The notes below the pieces were generated by a model. The model searched no databases. It was not told the DNA's origin and worked only from the letters and a program-made list of their open reading frames with translations. The position numbers and the translations under genes were made by a program. A stretch of DNA of 45,116 bases from Planctomycetota bacterium (lineage in GTDB: Bacteria > Planctomycetota > Brocadiia > JAADGH01): NCBI GenBank assembly GCA_013152475.1, contig JAADGH010000221.1, positions 1-45,116 on the forward strand. The letters run 5' to 3'. This document shows positions 1-9,500 of the stretch, in pieces; the first letter of the stretch is position 1; the number at the start of each line of letters is the position of its first letter.

Positions 1-2076
1 ATCCCCATCCACGATGCCAAGTGGCTGAAGGACCACCCCGAGCAGAGGCAGTATGGCTTCTGGCGGATGGACCCGGCGAAGGCAGAGAAGGCGACGCTCG
101 ATATCAAAATTGTGCCCCCAGCGTGGGGCGGCCACACGCACATCGACGACTTCCACGAACCGAAGGACCACTGGAAGGTGGTCGATGTTGACGATCGGGA
201 TGCCAAGCCCGAATGGTCGTACGACGAGAAGACGCATGAGGTGACCATCACCAACGCCGTGCTCGGCCACTCCTATCTCGTCTATTTCATGTTTACGAAT
301 CTCGGCGCGGGCGACCCGTTGTATCCTCCCTTCGAGAAGCGTGCCCTGGAAAACCTGGAATCGATCCTCAAGCCCGCGGCGGGACGTCTCCAGGTCTATT
401 GGTTCGACGACCTCGGCTTCGCCTACCCCGGGCCGACGCCGCAGAAGGCATGGGACTGGGAGTCGTACACCCTCGCGGCCCGGCCGGAGAACCAAAGGCT
501 CTTTACCCGAGAAACGGGAATCGAGTTCGACCCCGAGTGGCTCGTCATGCCGCCGAAGACCATCGAGGTCGTCCCCGATCAGCGCTACCTCGCCTGGATG
601 AAGTGGGTCCGCGGCCGCGTGGCGAAATGGATGGTCAAGCCGACGGACCTCGTCCGCAAGCACGGCATGAAATCGTGGCTCTATTGGGGCGACTGCCACG
701 TCGGCATTGAGCCATACCTCGGCAGCCTCGACGCGGGGAAGGTCGAGCAGATCGACAAGCCGTCGAGCGACCCGGTCACCGCCCGAGCGCTGATCGACTT
801 CCCGGGCAAGAACGTCTATCGCCGTCTGCGCGTGCAGTGGCTCTTCGATCACCTCGTCCCGACGGCGCGGTGCGGCGACAACCTGGACACGTGCTGGCGT
901 CGTGCAAAGCGCGGGCTGCTCATGAACTTCCCCAGCGCGATCTACTGGATGCCGTTCCCAAACGTCGCCAAGGTCGCGGACAGGGCAATCCGGGAGGATG
1001 ATGTCGAAACCATTGCCGAGATCAGCGACGAGTTCATGCTTCTCGGCCGTCGCCTGAGCGGGCACAAGGCGTTCACGCACAACATAAACCTCTACGTCAT
1101 CAACAGTTGGGGCAAGGTCTATTCCTGGCGGCCATGGGGTGCGCCGCGGCTCATCCCGCTCACCGATCTGCCGATCAACGTGAAGTTCATCAGCCTTGAC
1201 GAGATTGCGAAAAACGGTGTGCCGGAGGATGCCCACGTTCTGCTCAGCTACGGTCAGCCGAACAGCTCCTGGAGCGGCGGGCATTTCTGGAAGTCGTCCG
1301 AGCTCAAAACCGCGATCACGAAGTTCGTTCGCGGGGGCGGCGGATTCATTGGTATGGAGTCGCCGTCATATTGCGATGACCCGCAGCCACACTGGGCGCT
1401 GTCCGACCTGCTCGGCGTCGTTGCCGAGGGGGTGGCCGAGTTCAAACCGGACCTCTTCGATCAGTCCATGCTCGCCGACACGGCCCTGCAGGCCCCGGAG
1501 GAAGAGAAGTCGACGGCCCGACTGAGCAAGACAAAAGACGGCGTGCAACACTGGATATCCAAAGATTTGCCCCCTCACCTGCTGCAGATGTCGGCGCCGA
1601 CACAGGTAGCGTCCACGGCGAAGGATGCCAAGACCCTCTTTGCCGCTACCGACACGAAGGGTGCTGTTTCCCCGGGCATGGTCGTTCGCAGGATCGGCAG
1701 CGGTCGGACTGTCTATCTCGCGTCGTACTCGCGGGGTTACGACTTCTATCGTCTCCTGCGCCGGAGCATCTTCTGGGCGGCCAAGGCGGAGGAGCGCTTC
1801 GGCAGGCTCGACATCACCGGCGCGGATGACGTATTCGCATATGCGTATCCATCGGCCGGCATGATCGCGCTCCTGAACCAGGGCAAGGAGAAGGCAACTG
1901 CGAAGCTTCGATGCCACCCGAGCATACTCAGGCTGGATGCAGATGCGACAGTCCGGCTCAAAGACGTCGCAACGGGAAAAAGTATCTTCTCCGGCGCGGC
2001 ATCGGAGCTCGCCAAAGGCATCACGGTCGAGATCCTTCCCAACTGTGTCATGCTTCTGGAGGCGGTCCGTGGGTGA
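1..2076 (+). CDS. GH112-like beta-galactoside phosphorylase, 5' end outside window
   Basis: The frame is open from base 1, so this is the C-terminal 691 residues of a larger protein. Known GH112 enzymes phosphorolyse beta-1,3- or beta-1,4-linked galactosides (lacto-N-biose, galacto-N-biose, galactosyl-rhamnose) in the cytoplasm and release alpha-galactose-1-phosphate. I recognise the family from a series of blocks: GDCHVGIEPY at 688-717, whose Asp (codon 691-693) matches the catalytic acid in the GDxWIGTEPY block; a WRRAKRG block near 895; NSWGKVYSW near 1105; INVKFISLDEI near 1175; and the glutamine-amidotransferase-like GGHFWKSSEL...VRGGGGFIG stretch near 1275-1350. The final ~75 residues form the usual small beta domain. 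Similarity is distant, so the substrate is open. The stop overlaps the GTG start of the esterase-like gene by 8 nt, which indicates one operon with the glycosidase downstream. Confidence 0.75.
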   Translation: MPIHDAKWLKDHPEQRQYGFWRMDPAKAEKATLDIKIVPPAWGGHTHIDDFHEPKDHWKVVDVDDRDAKPEWSYDEKTHEVTITNAVLGHSYLVYFMFTNLGAGDPLYPPFEKRALENLESILKPAAGRLQVYWFDDLGFAYPGPTPQKAWDWESYTLAARPENQRLFTRETGIEFDPEWLVMPPKTIEVVPDQRYLAWMKWVRGRVAKWMVKPTDLVRKHGMKSWLYWGDCHVGIEPYLGSLDAGKVEQIDKPSSDPVTARALIDFPGKNVYRRLRVQWLFDHLVPTARCGDNLDTCWRRAKRGLLMNFPSAIYWMPFPNVAKVADRAIREDDVETIAEISDEFMLLGRRLSGHKAFTHNINLYVINSWGKVYSWRPWGAPRLIPLTDLPINVKFISLDEIAKNGVPEDAHVLLSYGQPNSSWSGGHFWKSSELKTAITKFVRGGGGFIGMESPSYCDDPQPHWALSDLLGVVAEGVAEFKPDLFDQSMLADTALQAPEEEKSTARLSKTKDGVQHWISKDLPPHLLQMSAPTQVASTAKDAKTLFAATDTKGAVSPGMVVRRIGSGRTVYLASYSRGYDFYRLLRRSIFWAAKAEERFGRLDITGADDVFAYAYPSAGMIALLNQGKEKATAKLRCHPSILRLDADATVRLKDVATGKSIFSGAASELAKGITVEILPNCVMLLEAVRG

Positions 2077-2970
2077 GGTCCCGAAGGAGACGCACACGTT
2101 CAAAGTCGTCGGCGACTGCGAGATCCGGGCCGACATCTATGCGCCCGAAGCCGATGCGCCGCGACCCGTGATCGTGTGGATTCACGGCGGTGCGCTGATC
2201 ACCGGGCACCGCAACGGCATTGGTCCCGTGCGCGTCAATCGCTACATCGACGCGGGATATGCCGTCGTCTCCATCGACTATCGACTCGCGCCTGAGACGA
2301 AGATCAAGGAGATCATCGAAGACCTAACAGACGCGGTCCGATGGGTTTATGACAAAGCCCCGGGGCTGTTCCCCATCGATCCCGAACGAATTGGCGTCGT
2401 GGGCCATTCGGCCGGAGGCTACCTCACGCTCATGTCCGGCTTCTGTGTGGAGCCGCGGCCCAGGGCGCTGGTCTCGTTCTACGGCTATGGCGATATCGCC
2501 GGGCCGTGGTACAGCCGACCGGACCCCTTCTACTGCCGGCAGCCCGCCGTGCCGAAGGAGGAGGCCTACTCTGTGATGGGCGGGCCGGTCGTCTCGTGCG
2601 ACAGCGGCGAGGGCAATCGCGGCCGTTTCTATCTCTACTGCCGCCAGCATGGGCTCTGGCCGAAGGAGGTATCGGGCCACGATCCGGACAGCGAGCCGGA
2701 CGCCTTCGATCCCTTCTGCCCGATCCGCAACGTGACGAAGGACTATCCCCCCACGCTCCTCCTCCACGGTGACAAGGACACCGACGTCCCGTACGAGCAG
2801 TCGGTGATGATGGCCGAAGAGCTTGCGCGGGCCGGCGTGGAGCACGAGCTGATCACGATGGGGGCCACGGCTTCGACGGAAAGTCGGACGACCCCGTTGT
2901 CGCCCAGGCCCTGGATCGATCGATGAGCTTCCTGCAAAAGCACTTGAGAAGTGAAGGCCATCGGAGGTAG
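2069..2970 (+). CDS. alpha/beta-hydrolase (esterase/acetylesterase-like), frameshifted
   Basis: A GTG start at 2069 is chosen because a TGGAGG ribosome site ends 6 nt upstream and the next residues begin the hydrolase fold; the frame is open further upstream only inside the preceding gene. Visible elements are the oxyanion HGG (residues 39-41), the nucleophile elbow GHSAGG (Ser114) and the HGDKDTDVP block with the acid Asp. As read, the frame ends at 2926 with an unrelated tail. If one G is added to the run of five G at 2860-2864, the frame gives MGGHGFDG, supplying the missing catalytic His, and runs to TAG at 2968-2970 for about 300 residues, the normal length. So the gene carries a 1-nt deletion or the sequence carries an error. 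Likely role: removing acyl groups from a glycan handled by the flanking enzymes; a cytoplasmic location is suggested because no signal peptide is visible. Confidence 0.8.
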
Positions 2971-2975
2971 CACGG

Positions 2976-5234
2976 ATGTCAGAACGCGTTCCCTGTTTCG
3001 TGATCGTCTTCCTGGCGCAACTGATCACCTGGAGCACGGTGCAAGCGGAGGAGGTCGAGTGCTTCATCCTCTGGGGGATCGGCGGACGGTGGGACGGATC
3101 ACTCGAAGTGGAGAAGGGCCGTCTGCTGCAGGTCGATCCCTTCAGCTTCGAGGAGCAATACGGCGACAGGTTTCACGGCGCCGACGAGCGCAAGGCGTCC
3201 TGGGTATCCGGCACCGGCGGCGCCCTGGATGGGATTCATGTGAAGGCCGACATCACGGCGGGTACCGTCTTCCACCTCCGCACGAAAGTGGCCGACCGGG
3301 ACCTGCGATGGTCCGACTTTCCGGCCGACCGCGATGCGCAGGTTCCGGTCAAAGGGAACAACCAGTTCCTCATCCTCGGTCGTGGAAATCCAGATCGTGG
3401 TCCCAAGCTGCCGCGATCTATCCCGCTGCCGAGAATGTTTCAACTACCTGAGCCGCACCATGTTGTGCCTCTCCCCAATGGCTACTTGGAGGCGATGACG
3501 ATCCGTTTGGATGAGCCGCCCGACAGTGCGCTGCGCGCACGGCGCGTGTCGCGGAACGACGGCACGCTCTACGTTCAGATAGTTTCGCAAAACGGAAAGA
3601 CATCCCGGTGGTTGTCCCTCCGCCCGCGCATCGGCACGGTGAAGATCCGGGTTGTGTGGCCCGATGGCGAAACGACGCTCCAGGTCCCGACGACACTCGT
3701 CGAGGTGCACGGCACGAAGCTCTACGTCAACGGCGACCCGTTCCTGGTCAAAGGCACGCTGCCGCGCGACCTGAACGATGCGGACGCGGAGTATCTCAAG
3801 TCGCTGTGCGCCAACACCATCCGCATCCGGAGCAAACGTCTTGAGTATTTGGATAAGTACGGCTTCATGGGCATCGTCATGGTCGGCCTCGGGCCGGGAC
3901 GCTTTTGCGAAAAGGCGGAGAACGATGCCGAGTTCCAAAAGAGACTGAAGCAGTACCTCAAGGGTTACGAGGAACGCTGCCGGGAGACGGTGAAGAACCC
4001 GCGCCTGCTGATCGTCCAGCTCGCCAACGAGCAGGTCATGGGCCTCGACCTCTGGTCCGGCAGGATAGGACGGTGTGCCTTCGACCGCCTCGACTATCTT
4101 CTCGCCCGATGCCACAACATCCTGAAACCGCTCGACCCCATGATCCCCGACGGCTACTCGAACTGCTGCTTCGGCTACCGCACGCCGGACTTCCTGCCCG
4201 TCTACCTGCACAACACCTATCTCGACAAGGACCGCAACTGGCCGCCTATCGAGGAGTTTATGAAGTTCCAGGGCTGCGACAAGCGACCCTATATCCACAC
4301 CGAGTTCGGCGCGAATGTCTACATGCCACAGGCCCACCTGCGCGGGCCGAACACGCCGATCCTGGAAAAGATCCACGCGTGGAACTACCCGAACCGCTGG
4401 AACACCTACCTCGCCGCCGGGACCATCGGCGGGACGAACTACTGTTTTTACGATTACGATTATGGCAAGGTCAACACCAAGGCCTGGGACAAAGGCTTCA
4501 CCAACTTCGGCGTGATGACCTTCGACCGCAAGCCGAAGCTCGCCTGCTGGGAGCTGTGGCATCTGTGGCGGGATTTTGAAGTCGCGCCGCGGGACGACGG
4601 GACGCTCCGCATCCGATACCGGCGCGACTACCGGGCGCGCAACTGCCGGCTGACCATCAACGGCGAGACGCGCGCGCTCGACGACTTCGCACCGAACAGC
4701 AAGCGGTCAGTAAACTGGAGCGCAGCCAAGCCCTTCCGCTGGCGGATGGATTACACGACGCACCGGGGCTTGAGCATGGTCGCCTGCGGGGTCTTCCCGG
4801 CAGAGGCCGAGGCGGAGGATTTCCTCAATCGCTTGAAGAACCGGAAGACATTCGCATTCCTGAAAGAGCTATTCGATGCCGAGGTCCTCACCGCCGACGG
4901 TCGTAATGTAAAGACGCTCAGGGAGATGGAACGGGAGGATGGTGTCGTTCCTATCGTGTTCCGCAAGCCGAACGGCGTCGTCTATGTCACGGCCTTCACA
5001 CGGAAGGCGAAGGGGGCCTACCTGGAATCCGTCGATCTCGACATTGCCTTCACCGGACGCGTCGAGGCCGTGGACGAGATGACGGGACAGCCGATGGGCG
5101 CCAAGGTCGAGGTCGAGCAACTGCCGAAGGGCCTCCGCATCCGCAACGTCTGCGTTCCGAAAATCCCCGCCGCCTATACCCGCCGCTCCCACGAGCCGAT
5201 CCAGATGCCGGTGTTTCGGATCGCGCCGGAGTGA
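2976..5234 (+). CDS. secreted GH2-like (clan GH-A) glycoside hydrolase
   Basis: 752 residues, with a signal peptide (hydrophobic residues about 6-22, cleavage likely after VQA). GGAGG at 2963-2967 sits 8 nt before the ATG. The N-terminal ~240 residues are beta-rich and the middle is a TIM barrel introduced by LYVNGDPFLVKG, the phrase that opens the catalytic domain in GH2 enzymes. The acid/base candidate is Glu352 in LANEQ and the nucleophile candidate is Glu443 in HTEFGAN. Their 91-residue separation suits retaining GH2 beta-glucuronidase/galactosidase-type enzymes. A C-terminal beta domain follows from about residue 530. Probably acts outside the cytoplasm on the polysaccharide whose fragments the GH112-like enzyme then processes. 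Exact substrate unknown; a GH5/GH2-related unclassified family is possible. Confidence 0.75.
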   Translation: MSERVPCFVIVFLAQLITWSTVQAEEVECFILWGIGGRWDGSLEVEKGRLLQVDPFSFEEQYGDRFHGADERKASWVSGTGGALDGIHVKADITAGTVFHLRTKVADRDLRWSDFPADRDAQVPVKGNNQFLILGRGNPDRGPKLPRSIPLPRMFQLPEPHHVVPLPNGYLEAMTIRLDEPPDSALRARRVSRNDGTLYVQIVSQNGKTSRWLSLRPRIGTVKIRVVWPDGETTLQVPTTLVEVHGTKLYVNGDPFLVKGTLPRDLNDADAEYLKSLCANTIRIRSKRLEYLDKYGFMGIVMVGLGPGRFCEKAENDAEFQKRLKQYLKGYEERCRETVKNPRLLIVQLANEQVMGLDLWSGRIGRCAFDRLDYLLARCHNILKPLDPMIPDGYSNCCFGYRTPDFLPVYLHNTYLDKDRNWPPIEEFMKFQGCDKRPYIHTEFGANVYMPQAHLRGPNTPILEKIHAWNYPNRWNTYLAAGTIGGTNYCFYDYDYGKVNTKAWDKGFTNFGVMTFDRKPKLACWELWHLWRDFEVAPRDDGTLRIRYRRDYRARNCRLTINGETRALDDFAPNSKRSVNWSAAKPFRWRMDYTTHRGLSMVACGVFPAEAEAEDFLNRLKNRKTFAFLKELFDAEVLTADGRNVKTLREMEREDGVVPIVFRKPNGVVYVTAFTRKAKGAYLESVDLDIAFTGRVEAVDEMTGQPMGAKVEVEQLPKGLRIRNVCVPKIPAAYTRRSHEPIQMPVFRIAPE

Positions 5235-5308
5235 CGGCCGGTTGCCCGTTCCGTGGCGCGCGGTTTATGCCTCGTCCCTCCCTTCGTCGTCATCGTACGC
5301 GACCGCGC

Positions 5309-6547
5309 CTATTCCTCCCTCTCGACCGTCCGGATCGGGGCCACCCAGCACGTCCCGCGGACGAACTCGCTCTGGCCCGTCCCGGCGATGGGGCGCGTGT
5401 CGTGGACCAGGTGCAGGATGCCCTGGAGCATCTCCCCCTCGAAGAGGGCATACACCGTCTCGGCTAAATCCACCTTGCCCTTTTTCATGGGCCGGTAGGA
5501 GAACGCCGCCGCGTGGAGGTGGCCCTGCGGCTGGCCCTCCCTGCCCAGGGGCCGCAGGAATGGGACCAGCGTTTCATCGTCCTTCTGCGACACCACACCC
5601 GCCACAAGCGCCACGCCCCGGGCGTAGGCAGGTTCGGTGGTGAACATCATCCAGTCGCGTATTCCGGGGTGGTGAAATGCCCGTTCCCCCGCTGCCGCCA
5701 GGGCCGGCGAGCGCTTCAGCGCCGCGCCGACCAGGCCCTCGATCTCGGCCGCCATGACGAAGCCGGCGGCGTCCGCGCCGGTGATGTCCAGACACTGGAC
5801 CGCGAGGTCGAGCAGGCTCAGGCTGAGATCGGGCTTCGACTCGAAGTGCACCACGTGGGACACGCCCCCCTCGCAGGCCAGGCAGTAGAGCACCTGCAGG
5901 TCGGTGACGCCCTGCTCGGCCGAGACCATATAGTCGGGCACGTTGCCCCGGTCGGTGGGGAGATATGCCGCCGCTCCGGGCGCGGCGATGAACTCCCCGA
6001 AACGGCCCTTGCAGTCCTCGTAGCCACTCTCCAACGCCCCCAGGCCGATGGCGAAGGCATTTTTCGGGAGCGAGAGGGGATGGCAGTCCTTTTCCTCGAA
6101 GGCCCGTCCGGGGAAGGCGGTCGCGTCGCCGATCGCGCGGCATGTCAGCTCGGCGTCGGGCTGCTCGGGGTAGACGCGCAGCGTGCCGGTATCGAGCTCG
6201 ATGGCCCTCTCGCCCTGGGGCGCTTCGGGGGCCTCGGCCTTCTCCGACGGCGGGGCCAGGAGGTCATCGAGCCGCATGATCCTAAGGACCTCATGGACCG
6301 TCTCGGAGGGTTGCATGATCGAGAAGGCGCCGTCCAGCGACCGGAGCTGCTTGTAGAAGCGCATGAGGACGCGAACGCCGGCCGAGCTGATGTAGCTCAG
6401 GCCGGAAAAGTTGAGGACGATCCGGTAGTGTCCCTCGCGGACGGCGGCGGACAGCTCCTCATTCAGGTGATCGGCCCAGTAGGCGTCGAGCCGACCCTCG
6501 ATCTGAATCTCTAAGACCTTCCCTCGTTCTTTTCGTTTGATTTCCAT
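5309..6547 (-). CDS. STAS-domain protein with uncharacterised C-terminal domain
   Basis: 412 residues. Residues 1-100 are a STAS domain (anti-sigma-factor-antagonist fold): beta strand LEIQIEGRLDA, then NFSGLSYISSAGVRVL with Ser54/Ser55 at the site phosphorylated in SpoIIAA/RsbV-like proteins, then the helix and LDDLLAP end. Residues about 125-412 form a globular domain I cannot assign; it has Cys and His residues and no membrane segment, so the protein should be cytoplasmic. The ATG lies 1 nt after the stop of the upstream four-domain binding protein, so translation is probably coupled and the two act together. No sigma factor, anti-sigma kinase or phosphatase is adjacent, so a partner-switch role is inference only. 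It converges with the glycosidase gene across a 74-bp gap. Confidence 0.75.
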   Translation of the reverse strand: MEIKRKERGKVLEIQIEGRLDAYWADHLNEELSAAVREGHYRIVLNFSGLSYISSAGVRVLMRFYKQLRSLDGAFSIMQPSETVHEVLRIMRLDDLLAPPSEKAEAPEAPQGERAIELDTGTLRVYPEQPDAELTCRAIGDATAFPGRAFEEKDCHPLSLPKNAFAIGLGALESGYEDCKGRFGEFIAAPGAAAYLPTDRGNVPDYMVSAEQGVTDLQVLYCLACEGGVSHVVHFESKPDLSLSLLDLAVQCLDITGADAAGFVMAAEIEGLVGAALKRSPALAAAGERAFHHPGIRDWMMFTTEPAYARGVALVAGVVSQKDDETLVPFLRPLGREGQPQGHLHAAAFSYRPMKKGKVDLAETVYALFEGEMLQGILHLVHDTRPIAGTGQSEFVRGTCWVAPIRTVEREE

Positions 6548-6548
6548 G

Positions 6549-9500
6549 CTATTGGATCACCTTGTCGGCTCGCTTGATCACGGACTCGGGGATGGTCACG
6601 TTGACCTTCCTCGCCTGGTTCAGGTTCACGATCAGTGTGGCCTTTTTCAAATTTTCAATCGGTATCTTCGCCGGGTCCTCGCCTCGGATCACCCGCGCCG
6701 CCACGAGCGCGCCCTCGACGCCGGCATCGTAGTAATCCCGCGCCAGACACAGCACCGCCCCCTGCTTGGCTTGCTCGCTCACAAAACCGAAGACCGGCAG
6801 CTTCGCCTTCCCCGCCGCCCGGGCGATACTCGGAAACGATGCCGAGGTCAGATTGTCCAGGCACTGGCACACCGCGTCGATCTTCTTGCTGCACAGTGAC
6901 ATGGCGGACTCGACCACCTCCGCACTCGAATTGACCGGCACGTCCACCAGCTCGATGCCGGACTGTTTCAGATACCCCCGCAGCTCCTCCTTGTTGTACA
7001 CGCTGTTCGCCTCGCCAGGGGTGAAGAGCGTGCCGACGCGCTTGACGTTTGGCATGCACTCCTTGAGCAGCGCCGGCATGAGGTCGAAGGCCCCCTCCGT
7101 CGTGATGCCGGTTACGTTGGGCCGATGGTCGGTGGTGCTCTTGCCCGCCCCGGCCACGATGGCGTTGGCCACGACGGAAAAGACAATCGGCGTCTTGTCG
7201 AACTTGTGCACCGCCGCCTGGAGGGTGGGTGTCGAGAAGGTCATGACCATGTCCGCCCCCTCGCTCTTGATGGCGGCGAAGATGGTGTTCAGCGTGGCGA
7301 TGTCGCCTTGGGCGCTCTCGATCTTCAGCGTGAAGTCCGTCCCCTCAGTCAGGCCCGCCTGCTTCAGGCCGTCGTGCACGCCGCGCGTGGCGTCCTCAGC
7401 GAGGGGGGAGTCGCTGTAGCGCACGAGGAACATCTTCCATTTCTTCTTCTGCCCAGCGACCTGGGGCTTGGGCTTCTCGGCGATGACGGTCCGCTGCACG
7501 GCCGTCTTCTCCAGGGGCAGGTCGGCGGGTTTGACGCCGGCCAGGATCTTTGCCGCGAGAAGGCCGGATTGCTTGCCCCAGTCAGCGTAATCGTCGCCGA
7601 TGGCCGCCGTCGCCCCGGCATCGACCAGGCCGATCTCGGTGGCGTAGATGGGGACGTTGTGTTTCCGCGCCACTTGCACGATGGCGGCGAAGCCCGTGGT
7701 CACCAAATTGTCCGCCGACACGACGATGATGTTCGCCCCCTGCGCGCAGAGCGACTCAGCGGCAGCGGTCAACTCCGAGGTGCTGTTCGCCGTCACCTCG
7801 CAGAGCGCCAGCTTCTTCTCCTTGCATACCCGCCGCAGCTTCTTCACCGAAATCTCGGAGTTCGGCTCAGCCGGGTCCCAGATGGTGCCGACGGTGGCCA
7901 GGAACGGCTGGCGTTCGATAGCCAGGGCGATCAGGCGGTCCACGGGCGGGTCGTCATAGACGCCGGTGATGTTCGGCGGGCGTTGGCCGCCCTGGAAAAT
8001 TCCCAGGGCCTTGGGGTCGCTGGCCACGGTGAACACGATCGGGATGTCGCTGACGGCCTTTGCAGCGGCCAGGAGCGTGGGTGTGCCGGCGGTAACGAGG
8101 AGATCGACGCCCTTCGATTTGACCGATGCCATGATCATCGGCAGTTGCGCCGGCTCGCCTTGGGCGTTCATGCGTTCGATGGTGAAGTCGCGGCCTTGCT
8201 TCAGGCCGGCGTCTTGGATGGCCTTGATGACGCCCTGGCAGGCCTTGTCCATGACGGGATTGTCCACCACCTGGACCAGGGCGATCTTTGCCGGACGGGC
8301 CAGACGGGAGCGGAGGCCCACGAAGAGACAGGCCTCCTTGAGGATCGCCTTCGGGAAGGTGATTCCGATCTTCTCGGCGATGTCGAAGTTCACCCCCACG
8401 CGCTTTTCCGTAACGTTCTGCATGGGGATGCTCGCCGGCTTTTCGCCCAGGAGCACCCGCGCGGCAAGGATGCCGGCGGCGTGGCCGGGTTGATACAGGC
8501 CGATGCCGCAGGCGGCCAGGGCGCCCTTTTCCACGAATTCGAAGTCGTTGATCACCAAGGGGAGCCTCGCGCTCGATGTGGCCTTGACGATCCCCTCGAA
8601 GGCCATGAGCGCCGTGTTGTCGCCCGATATCCACAGCACGTCGATGTCTTTCTGTGTCAGCACCTGGGCCGCCTGAAACACCTCGCTCGAATTGCTGATG
8701 GAGATTTCCTCCAGGCGAATCCCCTGTTTTTTGAACCGACTCCTCGCCACGCTTACCACCTTGCGCGAGTTCGCCTCGGAGGTGTTGTAGAGCGTGCCGA
8801 CGGTTTTCAGGCCGGGGACGAGGGCCCGCATCATGGCGAGGGTGTCCTCCACCGGCGGGAAGGACCCGACGCCGGTAACGTTGGGCAGATGGTCCGCCAT
8901 GCTTTTTCCCGCGCCGGCGGTGACGGGGTCATAGACGTAGGAGAAGACGACGGGCTTGCGCTTCACCGTCGTGCACGCGGCCGTGAGGCAGGGGGTCGTC
9001 ATGGTGACGATAAGATCGACGTCGGAATTGTCGTAGTTCTGGAGGATGGGTGTGATGTTCGCGATCTCGCCGTTGGCGTGGGCCTTGCGGATGTCCAGGT
9101 TTTGTCCCTCCACGAAGCCCCGTTCCTGCAGCGCGTCGACGAGCCCCTCCATGATGATGTCCCAGCCGGGGTCGGGCGCGAAGTAGACGACGCCGATCTT
9201 GTAGGTCCTGCCGGGCCTGGGTTTCTGCGCGGTCTTGTCTTCCTTCATCTGGAGGCCGTCGGGTCCGTAGACGCCGTCGGCCTTGGCGAAGAGGTCGGGG
9301 GGGATGGTCCACGGATCCTTCAGGCCCGTGAGGGCCGTGGTGTTCAGGATCAGGCGCTCGGGGGCGACGTCTTTGATGGGAATGGAGGCCGGGTCGGTGC
9401 CGCGCAGGATCTTCCCCGCCAGTTCGCCCGCGATCACGCCGACCTCGAAGTAGTTCGCACCCAGCCCGAAGATCAGGCCTCGGTCCACGATGCCGGGGTT

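Noticed and set aside
2069-2970. Programmed frameshifting to rescue the alpha/beta-hydrolase
   Set aside because: There is only a G5 run, no classic slippery heptamer with downstream structure, and hydrolases of this family are not known to use recoding. Mutation or sequencing error is simpler.
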